From positions 186,001 to 250,000 of the forward strand of contig NZ_PIPW01000002.1 of NCBI RefSeq assembly GCF_003987215.1: a DNA stretch of 64,000 nt, written 5' to 3'. The translations under genes and the position numbers were made by a program. This DNA is from Pseudidiomarina halophila. Its GTDB lineage: Bacteria; Pseudomonadota; Gammaproteobacteria; Enterobacterales; Alteromonadaceae. The notes beneath the pieces are model-generated. The model saw nothing but the letters and a program-made list of their open reading frames with translations. It was not told the DNA's origin and ran no database searches. Position 1 is the stretch's first letter, and each line of letters begins with the position of its first letter. This document shows, piece after piece, positions 1-8,840 of the stretch.

Positions 1-1317
1 CAGGGCAAACAACTTGTTGATGAAATGCGCGATATTATCCGCGCAGCTATCGCCGAAAAAGAAGTGCGTTATGCGGCTGTAAACGCAGAAGTTAATGAGC
101 GCATGCAGTTGCTCGAACGGTTATCCATGTACCTGCCAGTAGTCGGTGTCGGCCTGGGCCTTGCGATCTTGCTGTTCATGCAAATGGGCGTCATTTCCAG
201 TATCGAAAAACTAAGAGTAACTGCGCGCCGCATTGAAGCAGGTGATCTATCCGCCCGGGTGCGAGAATCACGTTCCGACGAGCTAGGTGTTCTGGCTGGT
301 GATTTCAATCGTATGGCAGATCAGCTGGAACTGGCGGACAAGGAAAGCACAGTCCTGGCTGGATTCCAGTCAATGCTGGTGTCTTCAAATACTGAAGATG
401 AAACCTACGGCGCGACCGCGCGGGCGTTAGCCAAATTATTGCCACCAGGGGCGGGGGCATTGTACTTAATGGCGCCTTCACGGGATTTCGCTGAACTTGC
501 TATCAGTTGGGGCTTTGACGATGAACCCAGCTTGCGCTTCCACCCTGAAAACTGCCGCGCATTGCGCCTGGGTCGCACCTACAAAGCATCAAAAGAAAGT
601 ACCGAATTATTTTGCGCACATGCCGATCAGCAAACTCTGGAGTATTCGGTTTGCATACCTTTGATTACCCGGGATGAAGTGCTGGGCACGCTATTTTTGG
701 CAGGTACCTCTTCGTCGCACAGACCGCTGGAAGATCATCAAATAACGCTGGCGAAAACTGTAGCTGAGCGGTTATCGCTGGCGCTAAGCAACATCAGGCT
801 GACTGAGAAGCTGCGGCGGGAGTCGGTACGCGACCCTCTCACCGGGCTGTTTAACCGACGCTATCTGGAAGAAACTATGGAGCGTGAGATGCAGCGGGTG
901 GCGCGAGCGGGTAAACCATTATCGTTAATCACTCTGGATGTTGATCATTTCAAACGATTCAACGATACCTTTGGCCATGAAGCCGGCGATCGTGTACTCG
1001 AAGAACTTGCTGAGCAGATGACCAATATCGCGCGAGCTGGCGACGTGGTGTGCCGCTTTGGCGGCGAAGAGTTTATGATCATCATGCCTGAGGCTGGCAC
1101 CGATACCGCAGGCGAACGCGCCGAGGAGCTGCGCCGCCGGATTGAAATGTTGGACCTTCACTATGGTGGTACCTCGCTGGGGCATGTCACCATTTCGCTG
1201 GGAGTCGCAACTTATCCTAAGCACGCTGCTAAGAAAGAGGAGCTAATCCGCCTGGCTGACAATGCCCTGTACGAAGCGAAGAAACGCGGACGTAACCAGG
1301 TGGCCATACATTCTTAA
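1..1317 (+). CDS. Membrane diguanylate cyclase (HAMP-GAF-like-GGDEF), 5' end outside window
   Basis: The frame is open from base 1, so the gene starts upstream; the first in-window ATG (25) is probably internal. The visible protein has the end of a helical sensor region, one membrane segment (about bases 125-200), a HAMP linker, a GAF-like region with a Cys/His-rich stretch, and a C-terminal GGDEF domain. The active-site motif reads GGEEF (1060-1074), an active variant, and an RAGD inhibitory-site motif lies five residues before it, so c-di-GMP synthesis with product inhibition is expected. The lost N-terminus probably holds a periplasmic sensor (CHASE3-like, inferred from the helical remnant). 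It converges on the MscS gene with only 6 bases between stops. Confidence 0.88.
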   Translation, partial: QGKQLVDEMRDIIRAAIAEKEVRYAAVNAEVNERMQLLERLSMYLPVVGVGLGLAILLFMQMGVISSIEKLRVTARRIEAGDLSARVRESRSDELGVLAGDFNRMADQLELADKESTVLAGFQSMLVSSNTEDETYGATARALAKLLPPGAGALYLMAPSRDFAELAISWGFDDEPSLRFHPENCRALRLGRTYKASKESTELFCAHADQQTLEYSVCIPLITRDEVLGTLFLAGTSSSHRPLEDHQITLAKTVAERLSLALSNIRLTEKLRRESVRDPLTGLFNRRYLEETMEREMQRVARAGKPLSLITLDVDHFKRFNDTFGHEAGDRVLEELAEQMTNIARAGDVVCRFGGEEFMIIMPEAGTDTAGERAEELRRRIEMLDLHYGGTSLGHVTISLGVATYPKHAAKKEELIRLADNALYEAKKRGRNQVAIHS

Positions 1318-1323
1318 GCCGAG

Positions 1324-2658
1324 CTAGTTTTTCAACAGGTTTTGCTCATCGGAGCTGCGCAGCTCTGCGTCGACCTGCTTGTCAATAGTATCGTCCGCAC
1401 TAACGTCGACCTGCTCCAGCGCGTCTGACTTCTGTTCCCGCTGTTGACGTGGTGCGGTATCAAAGGTCGCTGAGTCTGCCGTGGCTACAGCATCTGGTAC
1501 AGCGGACTCAAGCCGCAGACGGTAACTTGGCTCCGGCATAACAATAGCTGCAGCGTCAAAGCTCTCCTTAACAAAGCGTATGCCCTCACTACGAGCTTTC
1601 AACAAGTCTGTCTCAAGCTGATCTACCCAGCCATACACGCGTAAGACGATGGTGCTTGCGCCAAGCTCATGAATAATACACTGCGGCGGAGGTTCGCTCA
1701 GGATCCCCTTCATCTTCTGCAACGTCTGTACAGCTAACTTCCGGGCTTCGGATAGGTCTGCATCAGGCGAGATATCGACGTTAAACTCAAATCGACGCAA
1801 CGGGTTCAGAGAGAAGTTGGTCATTGAAGAAGTAATAATAACGCTATTAGGAATACGCAGATGGTTGCCGTCAAGGGTCATCAGCACGGTATCACGTGAG
1901 GTCAGCCGCATGACACGACCGGTAAACTCGTTGATCTGAATAAAATCACCAATCCGAAACGGGTTGCGGGCACTAAGCAAAATGCCAGCCAGGTAATTTT
2001 CGACGATATTGCGAAAGGCAAAGCCCAGCGCAATACCAAACACCCCGGCAACCCCTAACACCGCGCTAAACAATGCGGTCGCATTCAAGATCTCTAACGC
2101 AATGATCAAGCCAATCAGCGTAATCGTCAGGCGAATTACGCGCTTACCAAGCATGGCGCCAAGTTCAGAGAGACCGAACCGCTGTAACCAGTCGCCACGG
2201 CGACTCACCCAACCACCGATAAACCAGAAAAGCACCACAACTGTAAGGGCAATGAGCAGCAGCGGCATCAATTGTAATGTGGTTCCAGTAAGCTCTTGAA
2301 ATTTATCTTTAATGGGCTGCAGTCGCGCTCCAACCTGAACACTCTCCATCAATTGGTTGTCGACGTAAATAACGCCTTCGGTGCGTTCCGCGATGGCAAT
2401 CAGAGAGCGCGCAGCATTGGAATTTTCAACCTCGCCCGACAACGAAACGATGCCGGATTTAACCTTAACATTGACAGACTCGAGGCCGCCGAGGGCCTGC
2501 TTAATGTCGTTCAAGCGAGATTCAATTGTTTCATCCTGCGGCGCATCAACCACCTTTACCGGTGACTCGGAAATAGCTGCTTCCTGTGCCATGCTGGTGA
2601 CAGGTAAGACGGTTAGCCAGGAGCTGATGACAAAAAGCACGAGAAACAATTTCTTCAT
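1324..2658 (-). CDS. MscS-family mechanosensitive channel with N-terminal BON domain
   Basis: A 444-residue protein. It opens with a signal peptide (MKKLFLVLFVISSW, Ala-rich cleavage region), then a BON domain (about residues 35-100, with GIVSLSGEV), then three to four membrane helices and the MscS pore/beta domain (GVAGVFGIALGFAFRN, then RNPFRIGDFI). BON domains bind periplasmic surfaces or phospholipid, and the MscS part releases solutes on hypo-osmotic shock. A longer start at 2826 is rejected because it would overlap the divergent gene at 2778 and lacks a signal peptide; the chosen ATG has AGAGG upstream. The C-terminus (about 60 residues) is acidic and rich in Gln/Asp, probably a cytoplasmic tail. 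Confidence 0.88.
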   Translation of the reverse strand: MKKLFLVLFVISSWLTVLPVTSMAQEAAISESPVKVVDAPQDETIESRLNDIKQALGGLESVNVKVKSGIVSLSGEVENSNAARSLIAIAERTEGVIYVDNQLMESVQVGARLQPIKDKFQELTGTTLQLMPLLLIALTVVVLFWFIGGWVSRRGDWLQRFGLSELGAMLGKRVIRLTITLIGLIIALEILNATALFSAVLGVAGVFGIALGFAFRNIVENYLAGILLSARNPFRIGDFIQINEFTGRVMRLTSRDTVLMTLDGNHLRIPNSVIITSSMTNFSLNPLRRFEFNVDISPDADLSEARKLAVQTLQKMKGILSEPPPQCIIHELGASTIVLRVYGWVDQLETDLLKARSEGIRFVKESFDAAAIVMPEPSYRLRLESAVPDAVATADSATFDTAPRQQREQKSDALEQVDVSADDTIDKQVDAELRSSDEQNLLKN

Positions 2659-2777
2659 AGCAGAAGCCTCTGTATTAGTTGAACTTATGACCAGTGTAGC
2701 TGGTTTTTCGGCTTGCGGGTAAAACTGGTGTAGGCTATAGCTGCGATTCCATTTTACGGTAGAAGGTGTAACGACGC

Positions 2778-3839
2778 GTGACAGCATCCATTTTAAGACA
2801 TCCCCCTGAATCCATGGCGGAGACACTACGTAAACTAGCGGCGCGCGCAGAAGCTGGCCCCGCAGCCGATGTTTACGGTAGCGGTAAGCTCATTGAGGAT
2901 TTTGAGGTGAAAATAGCTGCTCTACTGGGTAAACCAGCAGCATTGTTTTTGCCCAGTGGCACACTGGCGCAGCCGCTGGCACTAAAGCTTCACTGCGAGC
3001 AGCGCAAGAACATGAACGTAGGTTTGCATCCAACGTCGCACCTGGTGTTACACGAACACGATGGCTACCAAAAACTCTGGGGCCTGACCGGGCACTTACT
3101 TGGTGATGCGGATAAAGTACTGACATTTGACGATCTTAAGGCTCAGGATCCCGCTGATGTGGCAGCGCTGGTGCTGGAGTTACCTATGCGTGAAATTGGC
3201 GGCCAGCTGCCTGAGTGGAATGATTTGCAGGCTCAGGTGAACTGGGCCCGGCAGCACAACATCGCTGTGCATATTGATGGCGCGCGGTTGTGGCATTGTC
3301 CGGCCTATTACGGACGTAGTCTCGCGGAGATAAGTGCATTAGCCGACTCAGTCTATGTCAGTTTATATAAGGATATTGGCGGCATTGCGGGGGCGGTGTT
3401 GGCTGGCGAAGCGGATTTCATTGCGCAGGCGAAACTCTGGAGTCGTCGTGCCGGCGGAAACTTAATTTCATTCTACCCCTATATTCTGGCCGCCGAGCAG
3501 GGGCTTGAGGATAATCTGGAGAGCATTAGTGAAGCTGTGGCTTATGCGCGAAAGTTAGGCCCGATGTTAGCCAGCGTCCCTGGGGTACGGGTGAATCCGG
3601 CAACGCCGCAGGCGGCAATGTTTCACCTGCACATCGAGGCGGATAAAGAGTTTCTGACCCAGCTTATAAGCGCTTATGCTGAGCAGCATGACGTGATTGT
3701 GCTAGCCAAACCTCGCGCGGTGGATCAAGAGGGTAACAGCATTTGTGAAATCAGCGTTGGCCGCAGCACCATGGAGCAGCCGCCGGAATTTTGGTTGGCG
3801 CATTTACGCAGACTAATTGGTAAATTGAAGGAAAGGTGA
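2778..3839 (+). CDS. PLP-dependent aldolase of the low-specificity threonine aldolase / beta-eliminating lyase family
   Basis: A 353-residue fold-type I PLP enzyme. Family landmarks are YGSGKLIEDFE near the N-terminus, FLPSGTLAQ, HIDGARLWH (Asp that contacts the pyridine nitrogen) and SLYKDIGG, where the Lys is the likely Schiff-base residue. Known members cleave L-threonine or L-allo-threonine to glycine and acetaldehyde, or other beta-hydroxy amino acids. Start is GTG 2778 with an AGAAGG element upstream. Its stop overlaps the start region of the SbtA-like permease, so both are probably translated from one message. Substrate cannot be told from sequence. Confidence 0.85.
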   Translation: MTASILRHPPESMAETLRKLAARAEAGPAADVYGSGKLIEDFEVKIAALLGKPAALFLPSGTLAQPLALKLHCEQRKNMNVGLHPTSHLVLHEHDGYQKLWGLTGHLLGDADKVLTFDDLKAQDPADVAALVLELPMREIGGQLPEWNDLQAQVNWARQHNIAVHIDGARLWHCPAYYGRSLAEISALADSVYVSLYKDIGGIAGAVLAGEADFIAQAKLWSRRAGGNLISFYPYILAAEQGLEDNLESISEAVAYARKLGPMLASVPGVRVNPATPQAAMFHLHIEADKEFLTQLISAYAEQHDVIVLAKPRAVDQEGNSICEISVGRSTMEQPPEFWLAHLRRLIGKLKER

Positions 3840-3844
3840 ATCTC

Positions 3845-4774
3845 ATGCCAGATATAGTGATCGCATTTTTTATTCTGGGACTCATTGCCGGGGTGGTGAA
3901 GTCAGATTTAAAAATGCCGGGTCAGATCTATGAAATTCTGTCGATACTGCTGATGCTTAGTATCGGTATCAAGGGCGGCTTAGCGCTACACAGCGATCAT
4001 CAGGCGGTGGTTTGGACACATCTGCTCGCCATTATGGGCTTAGGTCTGATCATACCTATGCTGATTTTGCCGGTATTACGCAAGTGGGTAAGGTTAGGCC
4101 ACGCTGATGCCATCAGTATCGCTGCACACTATGGCTCCGTCAGTGCCGGTACTTTCGCGGTGGCATGGGCATTGGCTGAAAGCGCTAATTTACCTATTTC
4201 AGCGGACGCCACACTCTATCTCGTTATTCTTGAATTACCTGCCATCATACTGATGCTCGCGTTTTATCACTCCAGACGTGGCCAAACAGGCGAACCTACC
4301 AAGATGTTTGCGATCTGGCACGAAGCTTTCACCAGCCGTGGGGTCATTCTGTTGATGGGGGGTGTGGCGATTGGCTGGCTCTATGGTCCAGCAGGGCTGA
4401 GTTCAATTTCTGGTTTAGTGGTCGACGGCTTTAAAATTCTGTTGGCATTGTTCTTACTGGAAATGGGTCTGACCACGGCACGCATTTGTCGACCCTTGCC
4501 TCTTGCTCATTGGCGGCTGGTGCTATTTGCGGCGCTTGCGCCGATGGTTCTTATCTGGCCGGGCTTACTGCTGGGCTATTACCTTGATTTACAGACGGGT
4601 AGCATCCTGATCTTAGGCGCGCTCAGCGCAAGTGCGTCTTATATTGCTGCACCTGCGGCAATTCGGGCAGCCATCCCCGACGCCAACATTAGTAAAGCGA
4701 TGCTGGCGTCATTGGGTGTGACCTTCCCGCTCAATGTCATCGTCTATATTCCGTTTGTGGCGGGGCAATTGTAA
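3845..4774 (+). CDS. SbtA-like sodium-dependent bicarbonate transporter family permease
   Basis: A 309-residue inner-membrane protein of about ten helices in two similar halves, matching the SbtA/DUF897 family (KMPGQIYEILSILLMLSIG near the start; ALSASASYIAAPAAIR in the second half). Cyanobacterial SbtA takes up bicarbonate with sodium; the substrate in heterotrophs is not established. The ATG at 3845 is preferred over an in-frame GTG at 3836 that overlaps the previous stop, because GAAAGG (3831-3836) is better spaced from the ATG. No SbtB-type PII partner lies next to it. Coupling to an aldolase gene upstream suggests the substrate may instead be related to amino acid breakdown (inference). 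Confidence 0.82.
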   Translation: MPDIVIAFFILGLIAGVVKSDLKMPGQIYEILSILLMLSIGIKGGLALHSDHQAVVWTHLLAIMGLGLIIPMLILPVLRKWVRLGHADAISIAAHYGSVSAGTFAVAWALAESANLPISADATLYLVILELPAIILMLAFYHSRRGQTGEPTKMFAIWHEAFTSRGVILLMGGVAIGWLYGPAGLSSISGLVVDGFKILLALFLLEMGLTTARICRPLPLAHWRLVLFAALAPMVLIWPGLLLGYYLDLQTGSILILGALSASASYIAAPAAIRAAIPDANISKAMLASLGVTFPLNVIVYIPFVAGQL

Positions 4775-4869
4775 CCCTGATCTGCGTGGTGGCGGCTTTT
4801 GACATCCGTCAGCTGCCGTCACATAATGTTAAGTTCGGCCAGTGGCACACGTCTGCGATAAGAACTCCC

Positions 4870-5943
4870 ATGGAAGAAGAGCGTAAATCAGAGCACCGCA
4901 AACCTAAGTTCTCATGGCAGCGACTTGCTGTTTTTGCAGCACTATTTACCGCGTTTACAGCTGCAGGTTTCTACGCGGTATTTGATCAGTTTTCAGAACG
5001 AAATTTTAGCTTCGACAAAAAATTACTGCAGCCTGAAGTTATTCTGGCTAGCCTGATATTGCTGCTGATTTATTTCGCGGCGGATGGTTTGCGTCTGTAT
5101 TACACCTTGGTTGCGCTGGGTGCACGCTTTTCTGCAAAGGCAATGGCAAAACTGGTGTTCATTAATATTTTCTTTTCCAACATCACTCCGTTGGGCACCG
5201 GCGGCGGTTTCGCGCAGGTGTGGTTTATGCATGACCACGGTATTTCGTTAGGTAAGGCTACCGCAGCGACCACGATCCGAACGGTGTTGGCGATTTTATT
5301 TATTTTCCTGCTGACGCCAGTGTTTCTGTTCAGCTTACCAGCGTTCAACGAGTCATCGCTGGGCAGCGATGTAGGTGCTGCGTTGTTGGTGTTTGTGGTT
5401 TTGTACGTAGTGTTTTTTGCCATGGTTTTGCTACGAACACACTGGTTGATCATTCCAATAACCTCGGTCATCAAGCAGTTGCAGAGTTGGGGGCTAATTT
5501 CAGACCGTAAAGCGCGGCGTTGGTATTTCAACGTCATGCGCGAGATATTGCGATTCGCCCGTAGCTTTTCGGTGTACTGCAAAGGATCTAAGCTGGCCAT
5601 AGGTATGTCAGTGGTCTTTACTATGATCTTTTTACTTAGCTTATTCAGCTTTCCTGCACTGTTAATGTGGGGGCTTGGCTATGATGTCGATTATTTGACG
5701 TCGGTGGGGCTTTTAGTCGTCACAACATTTATTATGTATTTCTCGCCGACGCCGGGCGCATCTGGGGTTTCAGAGAGCGTATTTGGAAGTTTTTTCAGCA
5801 ACATACTCGAGCATCAACACTTATTGTTGGTGACGTTCAGCTGGCGCTTCTTAACGATTTACCTCGGTATGATTCTCGGACTACTGGTATTACAGCGGTA
5901 CCTGATGGTACGCAGTCAACTCAATGAAAAGGTTGCTTCGTGA
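4870..5943 (+). CDS. Lysylphosphatidylglycerol synthase-type transmembrane protein (UPF0104/YbhN family)
   Basis: A 357-residue integral membrane protein with about eight helices and the family signature TPLGTGGGFAQVWFM and FSPTPGASGVSE. The family covers the flippase domain of MprF and stand-alone proteins placed next to glycosyltransferases that build or move glycolipids. ATG 4870 is chosen over a GTG at 4786 because the intervening stretch has no family features. Its stop overlaps the GTG of the next gene (GTGA), and that gene encodes a glycosyltransferase, so a joint role in making and exposing a membrane glycolipid is likely (inference). Confidence 0.82.
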   Translation: MEEERKSEHRKPKFSWQRLAVFAALFTAFTAAGFYAVFDQFSERNFSFDKKLLQPEVILASLILLLIYFAADGLRLYYTLVALGARFSAKAMAKLVFINIFFSNITPLGTGGGFAQVWFMHDHGISLGKATAATTIRTVLAILFIFLLTPVFLFSLPAFNESSLGSDVGAALLVFVVLYVVFFAMVLLRTHWLIIPITSVIKQLQSWGLISDRKARRWYFNVMREILRFARSFSVYCKGSKLAIGMSVVFTMIFLLSLFSFPALLMWGLGYDVDYLTSVGLLVVTTFIMYFSPTPGASGVSESVFGSFFSNILEHQHLLLVTFSWRFLTIYLGMILGLLVLQRYLMVRSQLNEKVAS

Positions 5944-8183
5944 CTAAAAAACGTTGGCTGAAAATCTTGTTCTACCTGAATGTTGCTGTAGTCGCGGCAT
6001 TGGTGTCGTACAAAGTGTATCTGAACCTGGTAACTCCCGAGTTCTTTGCTGTTCACAATGAACAACTGATTAAAATAAGCAAAAAGATCGAATCCCAGCA
6101 AAATTACAGCTTTGCCGTGGTGGGTAACATTAATAATTCCATCGGCATATTTGAACGCCGTATTATTCCACGCTTAAACGCAAATACGGTCGACTTTGTC
6201 ATTTCCGCCGGCAATGCAGTCAGTAGCGGCGGAGAAGATAAATACCGGTCGCTCAACGGGACTTTTTCGCATCTGCAAAAGCCCTATCTTTTAACTTTTG
6301 GCCCGCACGAGTACGAAGAGTTTGGTAGTTTTCGTTTCTATGATCATTATGGTCCCCATTTTTTCACCTTCAGCGCCGGAGAAAGCCGCTTTATCTTTCT
6401 CGACAGCACCGGTAAAACGCCCTGGCGCTGGCAAATACGGTGGCTAAACGACTTGCTGCAGGCTGATGAATCGACTCACCGCTTCGTATTTATTGGTCAC
6501 CCGCCGCTTAGGCCACAAGACGAATTTCTGCTAGCTGAAGCTGAAGATTACCTGCAACCTGAAGCGTTTCGGGAGCAATTGCTGGCCACCTTCAAAGAAC
6601 ATCGCGTAGACCGGGTATTTTCGGCTAACGTGGCGATGTATTTCGAACACAACTATGCTGGTACACCTTTTATCACAACCGGTGGCGCTGGTGGATTGGT
6701 ATTGAATCAAGGCGACAGCTTTTATCACTATGTGGAAGTGACAGTGAGTGCCGATGAGGGCGTGCAACACCGCGTTGTCGAGTTGCCGGTTGGACAGCAC
6801 CCGATTCTGAAGCAACTGGAAAGTTTTTGGTTTTTTATCCACTCACTCTTTTATGCGGGGTATATAAATTTTATTCTGCTGGTGAGCTTGTTTTTAGCCA
6901 TTAGCATTAAATTGTATAACGCCGTTTTTGTTGGCAAATCCTACTACCCGAACTATGACATCGATGCCACACCATGGCAGGATAAACCATTAAAAGTAGC
7001 GATGTTTACCAACAACTACTTGCCCTTCATTGGTGGTGTTCCTATTTCGATTGAACGGCTCCGCCGTGGCTTAACAGCATTACACGATACGGTAATGATC
7101 GTCGCGCCCCAGTACCGTGAGCACCGCGAGCAAGCCAAACGTGAGGAAAATATCGTACGCATACCGTCATTGTTTTCGTTCGGTGCGAAAAGCGAGTTCC
7201 GTTTTGCGAATATTTTCTCCGGTTATGTCCGCAAAAAAGTAAAACAATTTAAGCCTGATATCATTCATTCGCATCATCCGTTCTGGATCGGCTCGTTGGG
7301 TGTGTACCTTGCGCGGCGCTTAAAAGTGCCGGTGGTTTACACCTATCACACCCGGCTTGAGCATTATTCACACAACGTGATGATTCCCGGCAGTTTATTT
7401 AACAATATTATTGTGCATGTGCTGGTCCGCCGGTTTGCCAACAAGTGTGACAGCATTATTGTGCCGACCCATTCCATCGAAGAGTATCTGCGCATGATCG
7501 GGGTGCGCAGAAGCATCTATGTGCAACCTACAGGAATTGAATTTCAACGCTTTCAAACCCGGGATGAACAGGCCATTGCCAAGTTAAGGGCCAAGCTTCA
7601 GATCAGCAATGAAACCGTGTTCGTCAGCGTCGCGCGGTTGTCCAACGAAAAAAATCTCGATTTCATGATTGAGGCACTTGCGGAACTTAAGCAGCAATCG
7701 ACGCAAGCGTTTCGCTTTCTCATGATTGGCGATGGTCCTGAACGGGAGCGTCTGCAACAGAAAGTGAAACGTTTAAACCTGCACAACCAAGTGACTTTCG
7801 TTGGAGCTGTGCCACCAGAGCAAATGGCAAACTGGTATCAGCTGGGTGACGTCTTCTTATTCGCCTCACAGTCGGAAACCCAGGGAATGGTTATTCTGGA
7901 AGCTATGGCAGCAGGATTACCGGTGGTGGCGGTGCGCTCAAGTGGTATCGATGATGTTGTTGAAAACAACATCAACGGGTTTAAAACGCCAGCCCAGCAG
8001 TCGTTATGGCTGGAGAAAGTGAAAGTGCTGTTGGAAAGCCCTGAAAAACGTCAGCAATTGGCGGAGGAAGCCGTTGCTTGTGCTGCCGACCACTCAATAG
8101 CCAACTTTACCGGTGAAGTTCGCTATGTTTATGCCGAAACCTTAGCGCGTTACGCACAGCGCCGGAAGAAGCGACAAAGTTAG
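5940..8183 (+). CDS. Fusion: degenerate metallophosphoesterase domain + GT4 glycosyltransferase
   Basis: A 747-residue protein. Residues 6-28 form a membrane segment; residues 55-280 have a calcineurin-like phosphoesterase layout, but metal ligands are altered: VVGNINN (60-66) replaces D-x-H, SAGNAVSS (89-96) replaces GD-x-x-D, FGPHEYE (120-126) replaces GNHE, and GHPP remains (186-189). A second membrane pair follows (about 290-320). Residues 350-745 are a GT4 glycosyltransferase with the N-terminal FIGGVPISI, SHHPFWIG, and the donor-site SETQGMVILEA. Start GTG 5940 overlaps the previous stop. The phosphoesterase part is probably non-catalytic and the GT active; acceptor unknown, likely a lipid given the neighbour. 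Confidence 0.85.
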   Translation: MTKKRWLKILFYLNVAVVAALVSYKVYLNLVTPEFFAVHNEQLIKISKKIESQQNYSFAVVGNINNSIGIFERRIIPRLNANTVDFVISAGNAVSSGGEDKYRSLNGTFSHLQKPYLLTFGPHEYEEFGSFRFYDHYGPHFFTFSAGESRFIFLDSTGKTPWRWQIRWLNDLLQADESTHRFVFIGHPPLRPQDEFLLAEAEDYLQPEAFREQLLATFKEHRVDRVFSANVAMYFEHNYAGTPFITTGGAGGLVLNQGDSFYHYVEVTVSADEGVQHRVVELPVGQHPILKQLESFWFFIHSLFYAGYINFILLVSLFLAISIKLYNAVFVGKSYYPNYDIDATPWQDKPLKVAMFTNNYLPFIGGVPISIERLRRGLTALHDTVMIVAPQYREHREQAKREENIVRIPSLFSFGAKSEFRFANIFSGYVRKKVKQFKPDIIHSHHPFWIGSLGVYLARRLKVPVVYTYHTRLEHYSHNVMIPGSLFNNIIVHVLVRRFANKCDSIIVPTHSIEEYLRMIGVRRSIYVQPTGIEFQRFQTRDEQAIAKLRAKLQISNETVFVSVARLSNEKNLDFMIEALAELKQQSTQAFRFLMIGDGPERERLQQKVKRLNLHNQVTFVGAVPPEQMANWYQLGDVFLFASQSETQGMVILEAMAAGLPVVAVRSSGIDDVVENNINGFKTPAQQSLWLEKVKVLLESPEKRQQLAEEAVACAADHSIANFTGEVRYVYAETLARYAQRRKKRQS

Positions 8184-8186
8184 CGC

Positions 8187-8840
8187 TTAGATCCAACCTG
8201 TTTCCAAAGCTTTCAAAACCGCGCGGGTGCGATCGCGTACGCCAAGTTTGGCCATAATGGTCGAGACCTGGTTTTTTACTGTACCTTCAGACTTAAATAA
8301 TGCGCTGGCAATCTCACGATTACTTAAACCGCTGGCCATGAGTCGTAATACAGCCAGCTCCTTGTCAGATAATGGCTCCGGTTGGTCGGCACTACTGAAT
8401 TCGGTTTCAACCTGTTGCAGGCCCTGTAACATGCGCTCCGTCACAGCGGGTTGAATCCAGCGCCCGCCGCCGGCGACATGGGTGATGGCCTCAACCAGGG
8501 TTTCCAGCGCCACATCTTTGAGTACATAGCCGCTGGCACCTTGTTGTAATGCAGCCATAACCGAGCTGTGATCATCAAAGGTAGTAAGCATCATAACGGG
8601 TACATTCACCCCCGCGGCGCGCAACTGCGCAAGGGTGTCTATACCGCTGAGCCCGGGCATACGAATATCCATCAAAATGACCTGCGGCTGAGTTGCTGCT
8701 TCGGCCGCGACAAGATCCGCTAAGGCCTGCTGACCTCCGGCGGCTTCACCGCTGACTATTACTTGCTCGGAAAGCTCAAGCAAGCTGCGTATGCCTTGCC
8801 TCACCAGCGTCTGGTCATCAACCAAATACACCTTGATCAT
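8187..8840 (-). CDS. NarL/LuxR-type response regulator
   Basis: A 218-residue regulator: receiver domain with acidic pair in LVDDQ, phospho-acceptor Asp in VILMDIRMPG, conserved Thr in MLTTF and Lys in YVLKD, then a GerE helix-turn-helix (LSDKELAVLRLMASGLSN, EGTVKNQVSTIMAKLGV). The start at 8840 is set by an ATGA overlap with the stop of the sensor kinase gene; a longer frame to 8900 would run back into the kinase. It is the partner of that kinase and binds DNA as a dimer after phosphorylation. Targets are unknown. Confidence 0.93.
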   Translation of the reverse strand: MIKVYLVDDQTLVRQGIRSLLELSEQVIVSGEAAGGQQALADLVAAEAATQPQVILMDIRMPGLSGIDTLAQLRAAGVNVPVMMLTTFDDHSSVMAALQQGASGYVLKDVALETLVEAITHVAGGGRWIQPAVTERMLQGLQQVETEFSSADQPEPLSDKELAVLRLMASGLSNREIASALFKSEGTVKNQVSTIMAKLGVRDRTRAVLKALETGWI

